Shown here: piece after piece, positions 47,499-58,565 of the stretch
Layout: every line of letters starts with the position of its first letter
Position numbering within the stretch: position 1 is the first letter of the stretch
NCBI GenBank assembly: GCA_916048095.2
Contig: OU696576.1
Coordinates: 7,559,988 to 7,623,987 of the forward strand
DNA: 64,000 nt
Direction: 5' to 3'
Origin: Sacculina carcini
Taxonomy: Eukaryota; Arthropoda; Thecostraca; Sacculinidae
The notes under the pieces: generated by a model
Database searches by the model: none
What the model was told of the DNA's origin: nothing
What the model saw: the letters and a program-made list of their open reading frames with translations, nothing else
Position numbers and translations under genes: made by a program

Positions 47499-50400
47499 GA
47501 TGTATGTGTGTGTACAGATGCATGTGTGTGGATGTGTATGTGTTTGTGTGGATGGATGTATGTGTGTATGTATGTGTACAGATGTATGTGTGTGTATAGA
47601 TACATGTGTGTGTATAGATGTATGTGTGTATGTGTGCGTATAGATGTGTGTGTATAGATGTATGTGTGTATGTGTGCGTATAGATGTGTGTGTGTGTGTG
47701 TGTGTGTGTATAGATGTGTATGTACAGATATACGTGTGTGTATAGATGTGTGTGTATAGATGTATGTGTGTATGTGTGTGTATAGATGTGTGCGTGTGTG
47801 TGTATGGATGTGTGTGTGTATAGATGTATGTGTGTGTGTGAGTATAGATGCATGTGTATGGATGTATGGATGTATGTGTGTATGTATGTGTGTGTGCAAG
47901 AGAATACACTGACGTCGGCCACTTCCTCGGAGGCGGCGCTCAGTCGGTCGGGACGGGCAGTCTGTTGCAGTTCAAGTCTGGCGCGAGCGTCCCGCTTCTT
48001 GTTGAGCACCTGCACGGCGTGCTGCCACGTCTGGAAGGCCTTCTCGCGCTCGTGAAACACATCCTGCCGAGCAACAAGTAGGCCGGCCGGCGGCGCCGGT
48101 TAAAACCCGCTAGAAGACTATAAACAAAGACTATATACACCTACTTAGCTGGGAATATTTGATACACAGAACATACCCATGCCACCATATATATATAGTT
48201 GATATCTTATGGTGGAAATCAACGTGGAGAACAGTTAAGGTGGTGTACTTTTTTATTGATACACACACATACACACACAGACACACATACACAAATATAC
48301 ACATACACACACCCACATGAAATGATTTTTTTGAAATGATTGTTGTGGCAATAAACTGAACAAACAAACAAACAAACACACACACACAAACACACACAGA
48401 CAGACAGACACGCATACCTTGACGGCTCCCAGTAGCATGATGTAGTCCTTGAGCATCTCGGCCAGCAGATAGAAGTCGTTGTCGGCCTGTATCTCGTGCA
48501 GACGTTGCACACGCTCCTGCAGCTCGGCCAGCTGACTGAGTGCTCGCGACAGTGCCGTGTGCTCCTCCACATTGCTGCACACAAACACACACACACACAC
48601 AAACAAGTCAAAAAAAATCCACGGAAGCAGCTCGCAAACGTATAAACTATGAAGCGGCCAAAATTTTGTAATATATATTTGAACGATAAATGCTACCATG
48701 TTTGTGTATGTGTATGTATGTATTTGTGTGTATGTTCATACATGTATGTATGTGTGTATTTATATATGTATGTTTGTATAATGTATGTATATATTGCAAT
48801 TAAAAGCGCGTGCCCAGCGATTACAATAAAGCATTGATTGAAACACAAACACGTTTGGCATTTATTGCACGTTTATAAGATGTTCTAGACAACAGACTCG
48901 TAGGATCACAAATGAATGGAAAAAACACCAACCATAGCAGTCAGATGCGCTTCAATACTAAAACTAACATACACATACATACACACAAACACATACATAC
49001 AAGATCATAGCTACACGCAAACACAAATATATAAACACACACAATCATAAACACACACACACACACAAAACCAATAGGAATGAATATACATATCAACATA
49101 TTGTAGTGATACGATTTACATATCGCTTGGTTTAAGGTTTAAGGTAAAGCGTAAGTGACAGCTGCTACACGGGAAGAAGCTGAAGCTTATGAACACACAC
49201 AGGTGTGTCCCGTGCAGCTCGTTGCCACCACATAACCGACCCTCTCCACGCTATGACGCCACAAGGACGGAAGACGTATTAGAGAGAGCCACCTCCCCAG
49301 AATTCATGACACAACACATGACTGATATCTGATACCATTTACTGCTGGGTGGACAGGGACTGTTGGATTATAGAATTCTCCCAAATAACTTCCTGACCTG
49401 AGCGCGGCGGCGGCGCGTGCAAATTGGCCGGTGTTATGAGCCAGGTCGCGCCTGTAAGCGGCCAACGCCTCCACGGACGCGTGCAATTTCCTCAACTGGC
49501 TCTCCAGCGCGTCCACCTGCTGTACACGCTCCTCAAACCACTGACACACACACACACACACACACATACACACACACACACAGATAGATTGCATCCATAT
49601 AATCAGCCTTTGACCTTCAACGTGTATACTCCGCAAAAATACAACGCACACGCACACATACGCTTACGACTATTGTGCTCGATTTGTAAGCGTACCGCAT
49701 TGCAAAACACATCCGTGCGTGTATGCGTACGTGTGTGTGTGTGCGCGTGCGTGTGCGCGTGTGCATGTATCAATCCTCAATCCAACTGACCGTATCCAAC
49801 TCGTCCATTTTGAAGGCCATCTTGTTGACCTGCTCGCCAACACGATTCAGCAGCCGCAGCACGCCGGCCGAGCTCAGCGCCGACGTTTGCGTGGCGCGCG
49901 GCAGCTCGGCGTCCAGCTCGAGAAACTCGCGCAGGTCGGCGTCGTCGCGCAACACCGAATGACGCACGGAGCGGCGCAGGTAGCGCTCGAGCGCGTGCCG
50001 ACGTCGCTCGATGAAATCGTCGCACTGTGTGACAGCTGTCGACGATGAGTCGCTGCCGCCGGATGCTGCGCTCAGAGGTCCTCCGCCGGCCGACGACACG
50101 CCGCCCAGCGATGACGAATGCGACATCTTCACCTTGGTTGTGCCTGCCGACACACAGACAAACACACACAAACACACACGCGTATATACAAACCAGTTAA
50201 TTCAACATAACACACTGTGTGCGTGATCAAAATTAATCACATGCAAAGCTGAGAGTCGGTGACATTTTTCTATAGTTATTCCAGGGAAGGAAAGGAAGGC
50301 ACAACACTGTGCCCCTGGACAGCGGCGGCGCCAGGCAGGGAGCATGGAGAAGCCGAAACCCCTCCGCTCCCAAAAAAGGAAATTATGACCATGAACATTT

Positions 50401-52659
50401 CGAGTACAGTCCCTAATGCTTCGCCAAGCCCCGGCATATTTTTCCATATTTCCCCTCTGCCTCCACGGCCGGAAAATCCTGGCACCGCCACTGCCCCCGG
50501 TTGAGGAAAAAATGGTCCAATTCGTGCGTACATACACGCACCGATGACGCTTTTCTCGGGCGCCGGCGGAACAATGCGGCCCAGTCGCACGTGCTTGAAA
50601 GCCAGCTTGTCGTGCAGACCGAGAAAATCGCTGAATCTTCGCATCACAGAGAAATGCTCACTCCTGTGACACACACACACACACACACACAAGTACATAT
50701 TGTAGCACTAGACAAGTGGTTCTCAACCTTTTTTCTCTGATTCCCCACTTCTTAATGAGCCATCTTTATTTTTCACAACTGCGCTGATAAATTCAATAAA
50801 TTCAGTTGTTACATCGAAGTAAATGTCAAGAGGTCATTAGAAACAAAAATAAACGAATTTGAATTGACAAAACACACATAGTTGTTCTGTTCTGTACGAT
50901 ATTTAGCTTCCCACTTGGCAACTCTTCCATTCGCCACCAGTGGGGGAATTCTCCACAGGTTAAGAACCACTGCAATAGACTGAAAGAGTGTGAAAATGAA
51001 TTACGGTAGACTGGAAACGCCGCCTAACAGCTAGCGAACAGCAAAGGATCGAAAACAAAACAAAACCTACAAGCTGTGGAGCCGCAATGAAACTCAATCT
51101 AGCTAACACGTGAGAAAACACAAATGAATACACACCCAATAACAAAATAAATTCCCATGGACATGAAAGCATGAACTTTGTGGTGTGTCTGTGTGTGTAT
51201 GTATGTATGTATGTATGTGTGTGTATGTATGTGTGTGTATGCATGCATGCGTGTGTGTGTGTGTGTGTGTATCTCACTTGAAGCCAGGCACATTGGTTTT
51301 GGTGGTGACTTTGTAGGCCATATAAGACGACATTCCGTCGCCAATTTTCACCGGCTGAGTGACATCAATCTCCAGATACTGCATCTCCTCGCCGTCCAAC
51401 TACCAACACACACACACACACACACACACATACACACATTTTCTTTTCATTTATTCAAACATTTACATTGCGCAATCTCTACACAATGGCTGAGAAGCGC
51501 AGACAGTACAGTTTACAACCATCATAATGCGGCATTCAACAAACGGACACACATATATATATGTACAAGCATTCATAAGTTACACACACAAACACTTGTT
51601 TACATTTGGCGACAGGGCGGATTTATTATTATATCTTACAGCGCACAGGTACTTTAGCATTTCTAACAACGCACACACACACACACACAGACAAACACTC
51701 AGAGAGACACACAGACAGAGACATACATACAAATGGACACACACTCACATACAATTATAAGTTACACTTACTGCACATCAAAGACGTACGATCTACCAAC
51801 CTTTCCTGCTCTATGTACAACATCATTGGAAATTGCTGACCAATTTCAACTCCCAAAACACAAGTACGCACACGCACACACAAACACACACACACACACA
51901 TACAAACACACAGAGATACAAACAAACGCACACACACCTAGACACAGACGAACACACAGACATGCACACAAATGCTAACACACGCATACAAACGCACACA
52001 CACACACATATACATGCACACGCGAGCAGATATTCACCTGAACCGAAGCCGCGTTATTTCTGCCGTTGACATAGAGCTGCTGTTGCTGACTAGACGGATG
52101 CAATTGTGGCGCGCCCGACTCGCCGTGCGACGAAAGCGACGCATCATTCGTAGCGGCGGCGGCGGCAGCAGCAACAGCAGTGCCGTCTTCGTGCCCGCCG
52201 GTCGTGTCGTCCACGTGTTGCAACGGCGGCATTGTTTCAACGTCCGATGCAGACACCGCAGTGGTCGTGGCAGCATCGTTATCAACGCCGCCACCGCCAG
52301 TCGACGATATGTCCACGTCAGTCAGTGGAGACTGCCCGCACACACGCACACACACACACACACACACACAAATGCATACCAATTGAAATAGCAATCGGGC
52401 AAGCTAAAATGAGCTACATCAAACATACATTGGGAGTGTTTGTACGTGTGTTGGTGCACATATATGTGTGCATGTGTCAGTCGTGATAATTTTTGGGCGC
52501 TTCCGGTACATGGGGCCACCTTAGGGTGGTAATAGTGCTTGCACTCTTCCCATGCTACTGGATTTGCCTGTAATTAATGATAAATAATAATAATGTTTGT
52601 ACCTGCAAAGCCGAGGCAAACAGATCATCGGCTTCGTCGTTCTTCAGAGCGTCGGCCAT
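46057..52659 (-). CDS. SNX2: SNX1/SNX2-type sorting nexin (retromer/ESCPE-1 PX-BAR protein)
   Basis: Ten exons on the minus strand: 52659-52603, 52331-52038, 51399-51278, 50663-50542, 50143-49791, 49540-49398, 48574-48418, 48063-47914, 46986-46834 and 46107-46057. All phases agree; 1602 nt give 533 residues (human SNX1 522, SNX2 519). The short acidic start [18 protein letters not shown] is followed by a disordered Ala/Ser/Gln-rich exon. The PX domain has [31 protein letters not shown] and IVPPAPEKS, the phosphoinositide-binding features. The BAR region carries [38 protein letters not shown] and [16 protein letters not shown], and the protein ends [12 protein letters not shown]. It should dimerise and tubulate endosomes for retrograde sorting. 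SNX1 versus SNX2 cannot be separated; one ancestral gene is likely. Confidence 0.94.
46245..46485 (-). mobile_element. Non-LTR reverse-transcriptase fragment
   Basis: On the minus strand, two frames joined by a frameshift read [13 protein letters not shown] and then [15 protein letters not shown]. They resemble the YxxxVWNPYL and YEERLxxLxLxxLExRR segments near the end of CR1/RTE-like RTs. It lies in the last SNX intron. Confidence 0.55.
46520..46790 (-). mobile_element. Second non-LTR reverse-transcriptase C-terminal fragment
   Basis: The minus frame contains [32 protein letters not shown] and [10 protein letters not shown], typical of the end of a non-LTR RT open reading frame. It precedes the 46245-46485 fragment although in an intact element it would follow, so these are two separate or rearranged copies. 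Confidence 0.6.
47395..47900. repeat. Degenerate TG/TGTGTATAGATG minisatellite
   Basis: About 500 bp of (TG)n interrupted by TATAGATG and TATGTATG units. It sits immediately after the donor of the SNX exon 48063-47914, so it is CA-rich in the transcript. Confidence 0.85.
49127..49394 (-). mobile_element. SINE copy B
   Basis: Minus-strand sequence runs from CAGGAAGTTATTTGGGAG through CCCAGCAGTAAATGGTATC to a CCTTAAACCTTAAACC tail. It closely matches the copy at 58587-58852. The 5' end abuts the SNX exon 49540-49398 donor within a few bases. Confidence 0.75.
50320..50493. mobile_element. CAGTGGCGGCGCC-family MITE, copy 5 (174 bp)
   Basis: Ends CAGCGGCGGCGCCAGG and CCTGGCACCGCCACTG, near-perfect inverted repeats. 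The flanks CCCCTGGA and CCCCCGGT agree at 6 of 8 bases. It lies in an SNX intron, 49 bp from an exon edge. Confidence 0.78.
50714..50972. mobile_element. hAT-type MITE, 259 bp
   Basis: Ends AAGTGGTTCTCAACC and GGTTAAGAACCACTG; the flanks CACTAGAC (50706-50713) and CAATAGAC (50973-50980) match at 7 of 8. It lies in an SNX intron just upstream of the exon ending at 50663 on the coding strand. Confidence 0.8.
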
Positions 52660-54077
52660 CGTCTCGTCTAATATGACCTTGACGATATCCTCAGGACAAA
52701 AAGCGATATCTGAGCGACAGTAAAATGATTGAACCCCATAGACACCGTAAAATGGTCGAAAATCAGTTTTCAAGCAAACTGAATAGCTGAAACAACGCTA
52801 GAAATGCATTCCCAGTAGTAGACATTCCTTTGGAAGCTTATCAACATTCCTTTGGAAACTTATTGACATTCCTTTGGAAACTTATTGACATTCCTTTGGA
52901 AACTTATCAGCATAACATAATAAATTATATTGATAGGCACGAAACCTGGCCATAAACACACAAAAATATTAGAAATATATATCATCATGTGTTAAGCATG
53001 CGTTCAAGCAAAACAACCATGTCAGAAACACCTAGTAAGCGTATATGAACTGGACAGCTTAACATGCTTATCTTTATGAATATTTTAGTTCTACTCCTCC
53101 CCACACACACACACACACACATACAAATAATCTAACAAATACTTGTCAACAAAATTTATAAATTATAAAAGAAGCCATACTACATAAACTCTGGCAATAT
53201 GTGAGCAAACGAACGGTAATTGTTGCGAAAAACGATAGGCAACCGGAAGACACCCAACACCACAACTGCGTTGCAATAAATGTAACTATTGCGGCACATT
53301 GAAGGCTCAATATCAAAATATCAGACATACCAGAACGCATTCCGCCCTCAATTACATAGCATAATTTTTTGACGTCACAGAACATTTAATACCATTACAT
53401 AGCATTTATCATTATAGGATAGAATATGTATTGTCATAATACTTTGCACCTTCCAAAGTACATTGTTCTAAAATCTAAGCAAATCTGCATAGACTTACGC
53501 ACAACAAATTGGTAATTTGTGCGTAAGTCACCCAACAATCACCCGAAATATCGCTTATACATCATAACTACTCAGAATTTCATTTCATTTCATAATTCAA
53601 AAAATTTCACTCACAAACGCTCAACAACACCAATCCCAAAAGGCTCAAAACGGTGTATTTGTAGCCACATACACAATATACATTAAAATGATGCTTACAC
53701 ATGCAGGATTCTTAGCATGAAGGTAGCAGACGCCAGCGGATGAAACCAAAGCTATCTGAAACCCACGTAAACATCATCATCATCCAGCATATTTCAGCAC
53801 GCGTATACACACAGAAGAGCCTCAATTGTAACAACACGTGCGATATTTCTACAAGGAGCACACTACAATACAACCAAAAAATCTAAAACCTGTCGCTCAC
53901 AAGGGTAAAAGAACGAGTATGACACCATGGGACGATGTACACATACACATACAACATACGCACATACATACAGTTAACAATAAGTGCAAGTCATCAGCAA
54001 AACGCACACACAATCATATTCATTCACACAACAATTAGTACACTGTCACACATCATTAACATGATCAATTTTACAAA
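52660..54077. other. Spacer between KDM4 and the SNX gene
   Basis: AT-rich; holds the four-copy 22-bp repeat at 52823-52910 and CA tracts near 53103 and 53940. It includes the KDM4 3' UTR and probable SNX promoter. No exon recognised. Confidence 0.5.
52823..52910. repeat. 22-bp tandem repeat, four copies
   Basis: Units CATTCCTTTGGAAACTTATT+GA start at 52823, 52845, 52867 and 52889. The two inner copies are identical; the outer two differ at one to three bases. Each unit includes the short palindrome TTCCTTTGGAA. Confidence 0.95.
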
Positions 54078-57000
54078 TTAGAAGGGGCGATGAGTATAGT
54101 AGCGCGGATGTGGGCCCAATGGATGTCTCATATGACGCCGAGGAAGACGGACAACAGGGTAACGTAGAGCTCGCGTCACAAACACACTGCCAGGTCGCAG
54201 CGTCGCTCGAGCACCCGCGCCCATAATTCTTCCCGGCCATCGGGGTGCATCAGCCACACCGAGTATTTCAGGCGCCATACGGCGAGGTGGCTGCGGACTA
54301 CCAATGGCAGGTACAACGGCAGGACTCCATGCCGAGATAGGCAGAACAGGTTCGCGTGCTGCGGGTGACTGAATGCCTGGCGGAGGACGCTCCCAAACCG
54401 CTGAAATGCCGTCGTCCTCGACATGAATGGGTCTTGAGATATTAGAAACGCTGGACACCCGGCCTATAGGAGGACGCAAGTCAACACCAACACCACCTCT
54501 GCTAAAATCTTCACGTGCATCTACCGGAAAATGTGTGCGTCCGTGGATGTCACGCATATCGAATAATTCCGGGACAGATGAAAAACGAGCAGCAGCCAAT
54601 TCACTTTGTGAATACGTGAGGTCAAACGTCGAAGTGGGCTTTGCGTGAACATTGATAGGATGAAGAGGAGCCAGCAGAGGAGAAGAGACATCTTGAGCGA
54701 CATCACACTGCGGAGAAAACGGTGGCGGTGTGTTCATATTCGGAGCGACACTAGGTGGAACAATTGAACGGCCACTCGCAGACTGCAAGCTATTGCAGGG
54801 TACAGGAGGTGGTGCGACCATCTTGTGATACAAAGATTCCGAGTGACTCTCAATGTCTATGTCAGCAGTACGGGACGTAGAGGGTATCTGCACGGGACCG
54901 CCCGCCTTCCTGTTCGGCACAGATACGGAGTCTGTATTGGTACCAAGAAGGGCAAGACACACTGCTGGATCAGTCATTGTAGTGCAGGCCACTGATCCCA
55001 TTTTATCCGCGACGGTACCATGAGAAAGTAATGGGGAGAGCTCTCGAGTGTCACAAGCGGATAGCGGTCTTTCAGCGCACGGGCGATAGGGGGAGACCGA
55101 AGGGACATGAGGAGGCAAAGGAGGGGCCAGAGCATGACGAAGCAGACTGCTATTGATATCGATATTACGAGAAAGTTCATCGTCGTTAGGTACGATACGT
55201 GATGTTATGTCAACTGGTTGCGATTGCATACCAGCCCCCATACCTCGATGCATCTGTGCCCGATTGACAAGAACGCGATGTTGAGGCAAATTTGTACTGG
55301 ATGATACATAGCTCTGAATATTCGGCCCCCTGTCATGGCCAGACAACAGAGAGGGCTGGTGACCCTGAGGTACGGAAGGTCGATGGAAACCATCACCGGT
55401 GTGAACATGTGATAAGCCACCATTCGAATTTAGCTTGTGCGAATTCGGCTCGCGACACACAGAAGAATGAGAAAAGCTCGCACGAGCTGCAATTTCCGGT
55501 GAAGAAATGGCGTCTGTCCTGGATGGAGCCCCAGCAGGTGCTTCACCAGTATTGACCGACAAGGCGGTGTCCGATGGTTGAACGCTTCTGTTGGCCTCAA
55601 CAGCGCGCGTGATCGATGCACGCAATAAAGAGTTACTAGGCAGCAAAGACGGATTGTCTTTCCTGAGCTTGGACAGAACCTTGAACACATCGATACCAAC
55701 ATTTCTTGTGACAGGAGGAGGAACTGACGGATCGAAGGCTGGAACACCTAACGGTTCAGATTTCAAAGAACTCGAAACACACGTATCAAGGTTTACTGGT
55801 GATTCACGACTGCCCACAGTGTACAACGAACGAGACCTAATGCCCGAAGAACAAACATTGGGATCCTCACTCTTGACAACAGTAGATTCAAATGGACTAG
55901 TCTCAGACAATGATCTCTGACTTTCTTGTGGAAGTAGTGACCGCTCTTTCATAGGTAAAGACTCCTCAAAGTGCGATGTATCCACCTTGCTTAGAGTGTT
56001 GTTACTGCTGCTCAACTGGTCTTCTTTGATTGCAGTATGAGAGGCACTTTTTTGACTGCTGATAAATTCGTTGGAAACAGGTCGTTTGCCTACAGAGCGA
56101 GAGTGCCGAACAACATTGAAAGGAGAATGGCGAGAACTGTGAGCTTTGGTCGAAGACTCCCTGATATGAGACGTAATTCCAGCCGCCTTGTCACTCGAAG
56201 AAAAAACTCCAGCCTTGATTTCGTGATAAATGCCTCCATGACCTGAAAATTGTTGATTTGACTTTTGAAAATCGACTACCCTAACCGACAACTGTTGATG
56301 TCGTTGATTTGAATAGCTGGACGCATCTGTCGTTGACGTGGAACATCTACTGAGGCTTACTTTGCACTCTGTGGTAGCAAGCTTCAGCCTCTTTGGAATC
56401 TTGAATTTATTCATGGCACTAACACTGGAGCCACCATCCCGAACTGATTCCATAACGGACTTGATAACATCTACCTCCTTCATTTTGGCGCTCCTGATGT
56501 CAGTGGAGGTTGACCTGATGTCGTGTTCTTTCATGGCACCACCCACACCATACCTAGCACTCTCACTGTGGCGCCGTACGTGCGAGCCAGACGCCTTGTG
56601 CGAACTCAATTTCCTCTTCTTATCCTGAATTGCCAAGTCATCTGCAATGTGCTTGAGAGAAACTTTCGAGTGTTTGCGCTTGCACAAGTCCTTGAGAGAG
56701 TCAGAAGTGCTTGGTAACGATTCACTTGAGGAAACCACACCGGACGAACCGCCAGTCTTTGTCTGCTCAGAAGTTTCGAAAACAGGTTCGTCTTCATGCT
56801 CGTCCTTTGTTGCGTCAGGTGGTCTCCCAGCGTCTGCCGAATCTGCTGTAGAAAATTCTTGCGAGTGCAGTTCCTCGGCAACCTGAGAGAGGCTATCCTG
56901 CAGTAACTGATCGCTACCACCACGTGTGCGGTGTCGTTCACAGATTAACGACTTCAAACGAGACGATAGATTGGCACAAGACGAATGCGGAACAAACTGG

Positions 57001-58477
57001 AGCGCCGACCGTTTCCTCGGTCGTCGTTTCTTGATTGGAGTAGGCGCCGGTGATGTCAGTTCTGCATCAGCAACAGCTCCATCCACCTCACTCTTTTCTT
57101 CGGCATCAGCTTGACGTCCGGACACTACTCGCACCGAGCTGCGTGAGGCCTTTTTCGCGCGCTTTTTCGGCGACTGACACTTATAGTCCTCGTCTGAATC
57201 TCTACCTTTGCGTGCGCCTTTGCGTGCCGGGTCAATCATATCCATGAGATCGTCCTCTGTGCAACAACACACGCACACACAAACACACAGCGTTCAATGA
57301 ATGCAAATCCGCAACACCGCACTATATATATTGTCTCATAGGATCATTTGTGATGGGTAGAAAAACAAGAAGACGCACCGATCTCGCCAGCCTTCCAGTA
57401 CAGATCGCGCAGAGTAACAATCTGCTGTTCGTCAAGCCCCTCGGCTGTAGCGCACGGCGCGTCAGATTCGTCGCACGCAGCATCCTTGACCGTCTCGGAT
57501 GGTTCAGTATCGTCGCGACGATGCACCGGGTGACGTTTGTGGCGCCGACCAGACACATGCTGTGATTCAATCAACGCTGACACGCGGTCGGCATTGTCCA
57601 TGCTGATAACACAGACACACACACACACACACACGAACAGACGATATAAAGTCCAGTAGTTGAGAGTAATTTGCTAGAGCAGCACAATAAGTGACGTTAA
57701 AACAAACAGGGCATAGTAGGCAATATAGCAAGTAATCTATGAGCCATTTGTGTATGTAGTGCACTATAGTTGAGATTGTACAGACATATTGCATAACATT
57801 GCTGGAATCAACGCCTATATCAACGATAATACTCGTCCACTCTAGTTAAGCTAAAATCCCACCACTAGAATTTCAACACAACACTCTACACTACTAATCT
57901 CTTGAAAACCTTGACACACACACACACACACACACATTCGCACTCACACGCATACAAACACGATACAGTCGGTAACAGAGGTGAATTGAACGCACTTCTT
58001 GTTGCAGAAGACGTCGGCGTGCGTGGGTAGATTGGCAGGCGCATTGCGGCCGGGATCCTCGGGGTGCGGTCCGATATCCTTACCGGCCAGCCACAGGTCG
58101 TAGCGCTCAGGCTGAAAGCGACGTACAAACGTGTCCATGCTGATGCGCACCATGTCTTCGCTGCCTCCCCCAAAACACAAGAAGGCAAAATTAGATCAAT
58201 CTTAAAAGTATTACTTGAAGAATATGAAAAATAATAAGATATATATAGATACAGGCTTGATATGTGTTATAAGTTAGTCTTGACGTATATTATGAAGCAA
58301 ATTACATATAAGGAATTTCCTATTCGTTTTGACGTCACCACCTAGTCGTGAATCATTAATCAATTGTGAAAACCAACAATGAATGTCGCATACACACACC
58401 GAAATGTCTTCATAACATTACAGTGAAAACAAACGACAAACACAAACGCCTAGGTCAGCTAAAAACCACACGCACAA

Positions 58478-58565
<88 letters not shown>

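Noticed and set aside
47374-48060. His/Thr/Tyr and Cys/Val-rich reading frames across CA/TG arrays (also near 9870-10480, 51800-52000 and 25000-25180)
   Set aside because: Translations of microsatellites; only the short exon portions at their edges are real.
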